Shown piece after piece: positions 6,869 through 13,256 of a DNA stretch of 14,405 nt. How positions within the stretch are numbered: the stretch's first letter is position 1; every line of letters starts with the position of its first letter. The notes beneath the pieces were generated by a model. The model worked only from the letters and a program-made list of their open reading frames with translations, ran no database searches and was not told the origin of the DNA. A program made the translations under genes and the position numbers. Location: positions 1 to 14,405 of the forward strand of contig JAFMSC010000055.1 in assembly GCA_017353825.1 (NCBI GenBank), written 5' to 3'. Source of the stretch: Hyphomicrobiaceae bacterium (GTDB lineage: Bacteria > Pseudomonadota > Alphaproteobacteria > Rhizobiales > Hyphomicrobiaceae).

Positions 6869-7824
6869 TGCTCGCCAAGCAGGCCCTCAGGTCTGGATCT
6901 ACGTCTGTTGCCTCCCTGCCGCGAGGCAATCCGTGCCAGCGCGAGTTTCGCGACCCCGCTCATGAACGCGTAGTTGAGCGTGTCCGGCGTGTCGGAGGCG
7001 AGATGGTAGTGCGGGTTGCGGAACTCCGACGTATCAGTCCACATGACACTGGGAATACCGGCCTTCCAGAACGGCGCGTGGTCGCTGCGGTTCAAATGCT
7101 CGAACGCCCTCTCGAGCCCGAGATAGACCTTGAGGGCGGCGACGGGCGGCTCGGCGATGTAGCAGGCCGCCAACCTCAGCAGGTGTTCGGCGATCGCATT
7201 GGATTGGCGGTTGGCCAAGAGGGCGAGAAAATCGCCCACGTCGCGAGCTCCAAGCACGGGTAGCCCCGCCGGGATGGTTTGTGATCCCGGCGTCCGGGCC
7301 CGGTAGCCCACCATTTCCAGAACATGCGCTTCCCCGATGCTCCATTCCCGTTGGCGCGCCAGATGCGCCACGAACTCCCGGCTGCCCATGAGCCCATCTT
7401 CCTCTCGGTTGAAGAGGACCATCATGACCGGGCCCAGCTTGTGCTTCTTGACCAGCCGAGCACACTCCAGACACACCGCGACGGCGCTGGCATTGTCGTC
7501 GGCGCCGGGCGTGCCGGGGACGGAATCGTAGTGCGCCCCAAGCAGGATATACGGGTCTTCGGCCGACTGAGCCAACTCATCCGTCGTCATTACGATGTTG
7601 TCGAAGCGGCCCTGAAGGGACGGCGCGTAACCCAACCTGCGCGCGTGCTTCAAGAGCAGGTCCCGCACCTTCTGGTTGGCGTCCTTGTTGCGGGTGTAGT
7701 GGCGCGGGAACGCCAGCAGTTCGACGAGGCCGCGGAGATTCGTGGACGATACGTCGCGCAGGATCTTGGCGACCCCAGCGTCGCGGACGGCCGGCATGCG
7801 GTTCCTGGAGTGGGCAACCTTCAT
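6865..7824 (-). CDS. M28-family zinc aminopeptidase
   Basis: This 319-residue protein has the di-zinc M28 signature in order: GAHYDSV (His98), GADDNAS (Asp109/110), NREEDG (Glu141 catalytic base, Glu142 ligand), LEMVGY (Glu170 where many members have Asp) and NPHYHLASDT (His274). RSDHAPFWKAGIPSVMWTDT (247-265) completes the fold and fits an M28 subgroup with GSQ..P after the MVGY motif. The family releases N-terminal amino acids from peptides. There is no signal peptide, so a cytosolic role is likely. GGGGGA lies about 6-8 nt before ATG 7824, and the ATG overlaps the stop of the dioxygenase gene (ATGA), so translation is probably coupled. The 3' end overlaps the stop of the convergent HEXXH gene. 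Peptide substrate is unknown; some M28 members act as cyclases or carboxypeptidases. Confidence 0.88.
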   Translation of the reverse strand: MKVAHSRNRMPAVRDAGVAKILRDVSSTNLRGLVELLAFPRHYTRNKDANQKVRDLLLKHARRLGYAPSLQGRFDNIVMTTDELAQSAEDPYILLGAHYDSVPGTPGADDNASAVAVCLECARLVKKHKLGPVMMVLFNREEDGLMGSREFVAHLARQREWSIGEAHVLEMVGYRARTPGSQTIPAGLPVLGARDVGDFLALLANRQSNAIAEHLLRLAACYIAEPPVAALKVYLGLERAFEHLNRSDHAPFWKAGIPSVMWTDTSEFRNPHYHLASDTPDTLNYAFMSGVAKLALARIASRQGGNRRRSRPEGLLGEH

Positions 7825-9086
7825 GGATAATCCCCCGAGGCCTTTCCTCGCTCAACAGCAGCACGACCCCTATGTCGCGTTGCCGTGTTACCGGCCGGGT
7901 CGCCGCCGGCACCGTCCGCCCGGACCAATAGGCCCTCGCGGATCAGGCGCTGGACCAGGACGACCTTGCCCGGCTCGTCGAGGGAGCCAGGCAGGTCGCA
8001 GACCTGGAACGGGGCGCCGCTCAGGGCCCGCTCGAGCGGGACGCGCGTGAACAACGGAAGCGCAATCTGCGTTGAGCCGAACATCACGGAGAGTTGGTCG
8101 CCCTCCTCGCGCAGGAGATAGACGAGATGGGGGCGGGCCACCACACACGTCTCCGTCGAGATCGGCGGGGGGGTATCCAGCTCTGTGAGGCACCCCTCAA
8201 AGCCGGGACGGCGCGAGGTGACAAAGCTCTCCGCGAAGCGGTCGAGGATCGGGCCGAGCCTGGCGTTCTCAGCGAACGTCATGATCAGGGACCTGAAGGT
8301 GGCCTCGGCCCGGCTCCGATCGAACCCAGGATTGGCGAAGCCCGCGGGTAGGTTGGCGCGGAACGCAGGGGAGGCGAGGCAGGCCTCGGTGACCGCCTCC
8401 ACCATCACATCGGCCCAGGTCTTGCCCATGACGCCGAGCGTGATGTGCAGCGATACCTCATCGGTGGCGCGCGCCGAATGGAACAGCCCGCGCGGGCAGT
8501 AGAGCACGTCGCCCGCACGGATGGTCAGCTCGCGCGTCATCGTGCCGGGGATATGCGAGCCGGGCTCGAAACCCTGACCGTGCAGCGGCAGCTCGATCAG
8601 CGTGTCGTAGAGCGTCCAGTGCTTGGAGCCGGACACCTGCAGCACGAACACGTCGTGGCTGTCGTAGTGCGACTTGAAGCCCTGGGCGTTGCGGGGGGAG
8701 AGATAGATGTTGGTCTGGAAGTGGCTGCTGAAGACGCGCTCCATGGCGCGGCACAGCGCCCCCAGCGACGGCAGGCGCTCCTGCAGCTGGCTGAGCGATA
8801 TGGTGGCGCCGGACTGGAACAGCTGATAGGCGCGCGGCAGGTCGATGCGGCCGGACTCGGGGAAGGCGTAGTCGTCGGGCTTCAGCTCGCGCGCGGCATC
8901 CACCAGGAACACGTCCGGATGGGTGGGCGAGCTGGTCGCGAGATAACGGTCGACGGCCTCCAGGCTCAGGAGTGGGCGGAATCTTTCCGGGTCCCGGCCC
9001 TCGATCAGCAGCGGCTCGCGCTCATAGTGGTCGAGGAAGAAGGCGTCCGGAGTGACGGGCTCGATGAGCCACTCGAACGACACCAT
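7821..9086 (-). CDS. JmjC/cupin 2-oxoglutarate Fe(II) dioxygenase, ribosomal-oxygenase (YcfD/RoxA)-like
   Basis: This 421-residue protein starts with SFEWLIEPVTPDAFFLDHYEREPLLI, typical of the opening of bacterial ribosomal oxygenases. Its JmjC core has SHYDSHDVFVLQVSGSKHWTL with the iron ligands His140 and Asp142, the Lys/Arg-rich strand that binds 2-oxoglutarate, and LYCPRGLFHSA with the distal His203. The C-terminal half is mostly helical and ends in a segment suggestive of a winged helix (KVVLVQRLIREGLLVRA), matching the JmjC-dimerisation-winged-helix layout of YcfD (373 aa) but longer. E. coli YcfD hydroxylates an arginine of ribosomal protein L16; the target here cannot be inferred. ATG 9086 is preferred over TTG 9092 because GGGGGA lies 8 nt upstream of the ATG. 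The last codons overlap the M28 peptidase start by 4 bp, and the final 35 residues are low-complexity and charged. Confidence 0.85.
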   Translation of the reverse strand: MVSFEWLIEPVTPDAFFLDHYEREPLLIEGRDPERFRPLLSLEAVDRYLATSSPTHPDVFLVDAARELKPDDYAFPESGRIDLPRAYQLFQSGATISLSQLQERLPSLGALCRAMERVFSSHFQTNIYLSPRNAQGFKSHYDSHDVFVLQVSGSKHWTLYDTLIELPLHGQGFEPGSHIPGTMTRELTIRAGDVLYCPRGLFHSARATDEVSLHITLGVMGKTWADVMVEAVTEACLASPAFRANLPAGFANPGFDRSRAEATFRSLIMTFAENARLGPILDRFAESFVTSRRPGFEGCLTELDTPPPISTETCVVARPHLVYLLREEGDQLSVMFGSTQIALPLFTRVPLERALSGAPFQVCDLPGSLDEPGKVVLVQRLIREGLLVRADGAGGDPAGNTATRHRGRAAVERGKASGDYP

Positions 9087-9122
9087 GCGCAAGGTCCCCC
9101 AGGTGCAATTCCCCGCTCGGGC

Positions 9123-9159
9123 TGAGACTACCGGCCAATTCGGGAAATGCGTAGTCTCA
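9123..9159. repeat. Perfect 9-bp inverted repeat between gpt and the dioxygenase gene
   Basis: TGAGACTAC (9123-9131) and GTAGTCTCA (9151-9159) are exact complements around a 19-nt spacer, in the 111-bp gap between the gpt stop and the dioxygenase start. Each arm is followed by or faces a CCGGCC block. With no T-run, it fits an operator or a 5'-leader stem-loop better than a canonical terminator. Confidence 0.55.
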
Positions 9160-9197
9160 CCGGCCCGCCAAATGCCTGGAGCCCAGCCGCTGCGATG

Positions 9198-9731
9198 CTA
9201 AGCCTTGGCGCGCCCGGCGCCAGCGCGGATCGGCTGGGCGTATTGCAGATCCAGATCCCAGGGCAGGAAGATCCAGGTGTCCTGCGAGACCTCGGTGATG
9301 AAGGTGTCGCATAGGGGTGCGCCTGCCGGCTTGGCGTACACGGTGGCGAAGTGCGCGTTGGGCAGCATCTGGCGCACCACTTTGGCGGTGGCACCTGTGT
9401 CGGTGAGGTCGTCGACCAGCAGCACTCCCTTGCCGGTGCCGTCGCCGATGGCCGCAATTGAGGGAGCGATGGTCTTGAGGACCTCGAGGGGCCCCTGGGC
9501 GTTGTCGGGTCCCTGGGCGGCCTCGTCGTAGCTGGAGACGCAGATGGTCTCGATCAGCCGCAGGTTGAGCTCGCGAGCCACGATGGCCGCGGGCACGAGC
9601 CCGCCGCGGGTGATGCACACGATAGCCTCGAACGGCCCCTTGTCGGCCAGCCGCCAGGCCAGCGCCCGGGCGTCGCGATGGAACTGGTCCCAGGACACCG
9701 GGAACGATTTGCTGTAGCGGGGCTCGGACAT
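9198..9731 (-). CDS. gpt: Xanthine(-guanine) phosphoribosyltransferase
   Basis: This 177-residue cytosolic salvage enzyme transfers ribose 5-phosphate from PRPP to xanthine or guanine. Matches to E. coli Gpt run the length of the protein: SWDQFHRDARALAWRL, ITRGGLVPAAIVARELNLR (40-58), ICVSSYDE (63-70), the PRPP loop GVLLVDDLTDTGATA (102-116), AHFATVYAKPAGAPL (126-140) and the base-binding DTWIFLPWDLD (151-161). A longer loop at about 70-100 explains why it exceeds E. coli Gpt (152 aa). The frame is open upstream to 9995, but AAGGGA 6 nt before ATG 9731 and the family start (P.S.) support this ATG; ATG 9737 is an alternative. It is oriented with the dioxygenase-peptidase pair, but the 111-bp gap with an inverted repeat leaves co-transcription uncertain. 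Confidence 0.95.
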   Translation of the reverse strand: MSEPRYSKSFPVSWDQFHRDARALAWRLADKGPFEAIVCITRGGLVPAAIVARELNLRLIETICVSSYDEAAQGPDNAQGPLEVLKTIAPSIAAIGDGTGKGVLLVDDLTDTGATAKVVRQMLPNAHFATVYAKPAGAPLCDTFITEVSQDTWIFLPWDLDLQYAQPIRAGAGRAKA

Positions 9732-9737
9732 GGGCAT

Positions 9738-10180
9738 TCCCTTGCCCTGCCGTCGCGCACGCGTCAACGGGGCGGGGGGCCCTCGCCTCCAGCAGGGCCA
9801 ATGTGTTGCTGCGGCGAGCAAACCAGTGCGTGCCAGGACCTCTTGCCGACCTCGCTGACGTGGTCGCCCAGCATGGGGCTTGGTGTCGAGTCGGGCGTAG
9901 ATGATGCCAAGGCCGCAGGCACCGCCGCCGTACCGCTTGGCGAGGCCGGTGGTGGCATCGTAGGTCTGCGCGCGGGGCCCAATCGCGCCGCAGCTCTAGG
10001 CGTACTTGGTCAAACGCCAACTGCGACCGGGATCGATCAGGATCACCGCGTGACCCTTGGCGAGAGCAGGAACGTGCCCCGGGACACGGCGGCCTTGATG
10101 GATGCCCTTAGGCTTTCGCCGTTGCGGTTGGGTGCGCTTTCTTGCATGCTTTTCGGCACCTGCCCCGCACCGCGGTCGGC
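9738..10180. other. Gene-poor region, possible relic of a minus-strand coding sequence
   Basis: I see no intact gene here. On the minus strand a frame from 10184 gives a basic 62-residue stretch ending GHAVILIDPGRSWRLTKYA at amber 9998-9996. The same frame then continues open (SCGAIGPRAQTYDATTGLAK and onward, about 9995-9864) with protein-like composition, finally merging with the gpt frame. An amber-interrupted relic is one reading. Chance open frame in GC-rich DNA is another, and I favour neither strongly. No Shine-Dalgarno, promoter or transposon end was identified. Confidence 0.3.
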
Positions 10181-10696
10181 TCAAGCGTGGCGGCCTGCCT
10201 CAAACAGGAACCAGACGCGCCGCTCGGCCTCATCGATCCACTGCTCAAGCAGGCTCGCCGTGGCCACGTCACCGTGCTCGTCGCACAGGTCGTGTACCTC
10301 GCGCATGCGCTGCGTGAGGTCCTTGTTGTCGTCTCGCAGTTCGGCCAGCATGTCCTGCGGCGACACGAACTCCGCGTCGTTGTCGGCGATACGCTGCAGG
10401 CGCGCAATATGGCCGATCGAACGCAGCGTGGTGCCGCCAATCTTGCGGACGCGTTCGGCGATGTCGTCGGTGGTATCGAAGATCTGCTCGCCTTGCTCAT
10501 CGAGCAGCAGATGGTAGTCGCGGAAGTGCGGCCCCGACATGTGCCAATGGAAGTTCTTGGTCTTGAGGTAGAGCGAGAACACGTCGGCGAGCAGCGCATT
10601 GAGCGCACCCGAGATATCCGTGGAGGCGTTGGTGGTGAGGTTGGTCGGCGTATCGAGCGCGGCTTTGCGCCGGGTCTTGGCTTCCTTCACGTCCAT
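10181..10696 (-). CDS. dps: Dps-family DNA-binding mini-ferritin
   Basis: This 171-residue cytosolic protein belongs to the Dps family, whose dodecamers oxidise Fe(II) with peroxide, store iron and often coat DNA in starvation. Ferroxidase-site residues align with E. coli Dps: His50 in NFHWHMSGPHF, His62 and Asp66 in DYHLLLDE, and Asp77 and Glu81 in TTDDIAERV. The helices GALNALLADVFSLYLKT and DMLAELRDDNKDLTQRMREVHDLC follow the four-helix bundle pattern. The Lys/Arg-rich N-terminus (MDVKEAKTRRK) could bind DNA. ATG 10696 is chosen because GAAGGAG lies 9 nt before it; an in-frame ATG at 10738 would add 14 residues but would place this Shine-Dalgarno inside the gene. It appears monocistronic. 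OxyR or Fur-type control is common in the family, but no operator is visible here. Confidence 0.94.
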   Translation of the reverse strand: MDVKEAKTRRKAALDTPTNLTTNASTDISGALNALLADVFSLYLKTKNFHWHMSGPHFRDYHLLLDEQGEQIFDTTDDIAERVRKIGGTTLRSIGHIARLQRIADNDAEFVSPQDMLAELRDDNKDLTQRMREVHDLCDEHGDVATASLLEQWIDEAERRVWFLFEAGRHA

Positions 10697-11299
10697 TGCG
10701 GGCTTCTCCTTCGGCTTGATTGGGTTGCGGGAGGACATGTGGCTATCGAAGATGGCGACTGCGGCTCCCGGGCTGCTACCGCGTTGACACGTCTAGGCTC
10801 GACGCGCTCAATCACCGGCCTTTGATGAAGGCAGCAGGTCCTCGCTCACCTGGTCCTTCTCGGTCATGCACATGCCGTGCGAGCGCCCGCCTAGACCTTC
10901 CGTTTGGTGCCGTTGACGATCTTGGGCGCGGAGACGGCGGCAGCGCCGATCGATTCTTGTCGTTGCCGGCCGCTTCTTGCGCTATCGTTGCGCATCGCCT
11001 GCTTCACCGGGTTCTCGCGAGGAGCTTGGAACCCCGGGCCCTCTGGTGAAATCGGGACTTACCCTGACCCACCGCCCCGGTCTCCCTGGTCCCGGTGCCT
11101 GGCGCTCCCGCCCCGTCGAGGTCGGGTGACGCTTGGGTCAAGCTGGCGTCAGCCGACCTGCGCAAGGTGCTGATGCATGACGGAGGGCGGGCACCTCTCC
11201 CAGACATGCACCTGGCCGGAACACAGCCGGTCTGCGAGACGGCGAGGCTCGATCGGACCGAGGTGCGGGAAGAGGTCGGGGCTTCACGAGAACGAGGCG
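10697..11299. other. Gene-poor region between dps and the 196-residue protein
   Basis: About 600 bp between divergent genes with no convincing coding frame. Two minus-strand mini-frames were inspected: 34 codons at 10891-10995 (basic, ending IVNGTKRKV) and 21 codons just downstream (MCMTEKDQVSEDLLPSSKAGD). Neither has a Shine-Dalgarno. A short stem GACGC/GCGTC occurs near 11130-11152. No tRNA or known small RNA was recognised. The dps promoter must lie at its left end, but no clear -35/-10 pair stands out. Confidence 0.45.
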
Positions 11300-11890
11300 A
11301 TGAGGCGAACGCGGTGCAAGCCCATGCTGGTCACTTTTGTCCGCACGGGCGAACGGCGCTATGCGGTGCGCGTTGTTGTGGATGGCAGACCACAGATGGA
11401 GATGAGCCCCGCGCCCGGCTACGATCCTCTCATGCCGCACGACCTCCAACACTTTATTGTGGAGCGGGCGCTGGGCATCGACGGTGCCATCTTCGGGCAG
11501 CTTGCTGCCGGCGGCACCGGCGGAACCTTCCACAGTGTGACGAGGCCGCAAAAGCCGCGGGCGGCGTCGAGGGAGCGCAGGAAACAGAACCGCAGATCGA
11601 GCGCGCTCATGTCCGCGCACCAGGGAGACTGCGAGCGCTCCGAGCGGGCGACCTACATCTGCTGGCACAACTGGCTCAGCCATGCGGAGGAGCCGGCCCT
11701 TCGCGCCAAAGCGCGCGCCATGACCGCGACGGCCAATAGCATCCTGGAGAGAATGCCACGCGAGGAGCGGGCCCTGTTCACCGCCAACACGTTACGTGAG
11801 ATCCGGTGCGAATTTTCGATGCTCAGTGCGCGCTGGTCGAAGCTCAAGGTCGGCGAAGGTTTCACCGAGCCGTGGCAGCTCACGTTATAG
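11300..11890 (+). CDS. Conserved hypothetical protein (196 aa)
   Basis: I recognise no named domain. The N-terminal half, MLVTFVRTGERRYAVRVVVDG then MPHDLQHFIVERALGIDGAIFGQLAAGGTGGTF (46-78), has the look of a conserved family: a beta-hairpin followed by a helix with Asp-Leu-x-His-Phe and a Gly-rich loop. A basic linker (about 84-103, rich in Arg and Lys) separates it from a helical C-terminal half with CERSERATYICWHNWLSHAEE and MTATANSILERMPREERALF. There is no signal peptide or membrane segment. The frame is open back to 11177, but the conserved-looking part begins at about 11320. ATG 11300 (weak GAGG close by) and ATG 11324 are both plausible. It ends 29 bp before the convergent prfB, with a palindrome between. 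Function is unknown. Confidence 0.7.
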   Translation: MRRTRCKPMLVTFVRTGERRYAVRVVVDGRPQMEMSPAPGYDPLMPHDLQHFIVERALGIDGAIFGQLAAGGTGGTFHSVTRPQKPRAASRERRKQNRRSSALMSAHQGDCERSERATYICWHNWLSHAEEPALRAKARAMTATANSILERMPREERALFTANTLREIRCEFSMLSARWSKLKVGEGFTEPWQLTL

Positions 11891-11902
11891 CGTCGGCCCT
11901 TT

Positions 11903-11917
11903 GGGGGTCAGACCCCC
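11903..11917. terminator. Palindrome between convergent genes, possible bidirectional terminator
   Basis: GGGGGTC-A-GACCCCC is a perfect 7-bp palindrome around one base, forming an RNA hairpin with a stem of at least five G-C pairs. It lies exactly between the stop of the 196-residue protein and the prfB stop. There is no T-tract on either strand, so termination is a positional inference. The GGGGTCAGACCCC core is also a common dispersed motif in bacteria. Confidence 0.4.
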
Positions 11918-11919
11918 AT

Positions 11920-13051
11920 CTAGTCGATGTCCTCCACCTGCGCCGGACCGCCGCCCTCGACGCGCTGGGCGAGTGCGGCCTCGATGAAATCGTCGATGTC
12001 GCCATCCAGCACGCCCTTGGGATCGGTGCTCTGGGTGCCGGTGCGCAGGTCCTTGACCAGCTGATAGGGCTGCAGCACGTAGGAACGGATCTGGTGGCCC
12101 CAGCCGATGTCAGTCTTGGCGGCGGCCTCGGCATTGGCCTTCTCCTCGCGCTTGTGCAGCTCCAGCTCGTAGAGGCGCGATTTGAGCATCGCCCAGGCGA
12201 TCGAGCGGTTCTTGATTTGCGAGCGCTCCTGTTGGCTCGCCACCACGATATTGGTGGGGATATGGGTGATGCGTACCGCCGAGTCGGTGGTGTTGATGTG
12301 CTGGCCGCCAGCCCCTGAGGAACGGTAGGTGTCGATCCGGCAGTCGCTCTCCTTGATCTCGATCTCGATGTTGTCATCCACGACGGGATAGACCCAGACG
12401 CTGGCGAAGCTGGTGTGGCGGCGCGCGTTGGCGTCGTAGGGTGAGATGCGCACGAGGCGGTGCACGCCCGACTCGGTCTTGAGCCAGCCGTAGGCGTTCT
12501 CGCCCTTGACCAACAGGGTGGCCGACTTGAGGCCCGCCTCCTCGCCGGCGCTGGCTTCCACCAACGATACCTTGTAGCCATGGTCCTCACCCCAGCGCAG
12601 GTACATGCGCACGAGCATCTCGGCCCAGTCCTGGCTTTCGGTGCCGCCGGCACCGGCATGGACCTCAAGATAAGTATCATTGCCGTCGGCTTCGCCAGCG
12701 AGCAGCGCCTCCACCTCCTGGCGGCGCGCCTCGGGCGCGAGCTTGCGCAGGGCGCCCTCGCCCTCCTCGACGGTGGCGGCGTCGTTCTCGGCCTCGCCGA
12801 GCTCGATCAGGGTCAAGGCGTCGTCGAGGTCGCGCTCAAGCTTGAGGCAGGCATTGATGGAGCGCTCCAGGGCCTGGCGCTCGCGCATCAGCTTCTGTGC
12901 AGCTTGCGGATTGCCCCAGAGCTTGGGGTCCTCGGCTCGCTTGTTCAGTTCCGCGAGGCGTTCCTGGGCGCTCTCCCAGTCAAAGATGCCTCCGCAAGAG
13001 CGCCAGGGATTGGCGCACGGCGTCGGCGAGCTTCTCAGCTTCGGCGCGCAT
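11920..13051 (-). CDS. prfB: Peptide chain release factor 2, with programmed +1 frameshift
   Basis: RF2 recognises UGA and UAA stop codons and triggers peptide release on the ribosome. Translation starts at ATG 13051 (GAGGAG 6 nt upstream), reads 23 codons (MRAEAEKLADAVRQSLALLR then RHL) to CTT followed by in-frame TGA 12982-12980. It must slip +1 to GAC TGG GAG and continue to TAG 11922-11920, giving 376 residues. Family features follow: the helical N-domain, AGAGGTESQDWAEML, the codon-recognition loop with Ser203-Pro204-Tyr205 (E. coli RF2: Ser-Pro-Phe at 205-207), RRHTSFASVWVYPVVDD, and SSGAGGQHIN with GGQ at 248-250 for hydrolysis. Low RF2 lets the shift occur, so the gene regulates itself. 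A longer frame read from 13188 uses the wrong frame 5' of the shift site. It is followed upstream by mrcA, an arrangement familiar in Rhizobiales. Confidence 0.96.
12979..12993 (-). promoter_or_regulatory. prfB programmed +1 frameshift site
   Basis: On the minus strand GGAGG (12993-12989), a 3-nt spacer CAT, then CTT-TGA-C (12985-12979) reproduces the classical RF2 recoding signal: an internal Shine-Dalgarno, slippery CUU and a UGA stop followed by C. Slow termination at UGA when RF2 is scarce favours slippage into the GAC frame. All elements are intact. Confidence 0.95.
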
Positions 13052-13106
13052 GGGGGACTCCTCGGGTCTTGGTCATGCGAGTGGAGGGTGCGGTCGGGCA
13101 GGTCCG

Positions 13107-13148
13107 GATATAGGGGTGGAGCGGGCGCCTGTAAACGGCGCCTGTAAA
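13107..13148 (-). promoter_or_regulatory. prfB promoter with duplicated -35 region
   Basis: Minus-strand TTTACA (13135-13130), a 17-bp spacer and TATATC (13112-13107) form a good sigma-70-type promoter, giving a leader of about 50 nt to the prfB ATG. A 12-bp direct repeat (forward GGCGCCTGTAAA at 13124-13135 and 13137-13148) duplicates the -35 hexamer exactly 13 bp upstream. This could offer a second RNA polymerase contact or a regulator site. Confidence 0.6.
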
Positions 13149-13240
13149 GCCGCTCGCCGCCTCGATCGTCGCGCCAGGCTAGCTGCATGAAGCTCGAGGC
13201 GTCTTTGCACTCAAGAAACGAGGTCGGGCGGCGGAGGGCC

Positions 13241-13256
13241 GGCCTCAGTAGAGGCC
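13241..13256 (-). terminator. Stem-loop over the mrcA stop codon
   Basis: GGCCTC (13241-13246), loop AGTA, GAGGCC (13251-13256) forms a perfect 6-bp stem that includes the mrcA TGA stop. Surrounding GGCC blocks could extend it. No T-run follows on the minus strand, so it is at best a weak terminator or 3'-end stabiliser. Confidence 0.3.

Noticed and set aside
10891..10995. 34-codon minus-strand mini-frame and a 21-codon frame just downstream
   Set aside because: No Shine-Dalgarno, no recognisable similarity, and lengths expected by chance.
11138..11739. Overlapping frames on both strands over the 196-residue protein
   Set aside because: They lack conserved-looking blocks; the 11300-11890 frame has consistent protein-like composition throughout.
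13052..13188. prfB starting at 13188 in the downstream frame
   Set aside because: The 5' part of that frame is not RF2-like, whereas the ATG 13051 frame gives a proper RF2 N-terminus, a Shine-Dalgarno and the classical frameshift site.
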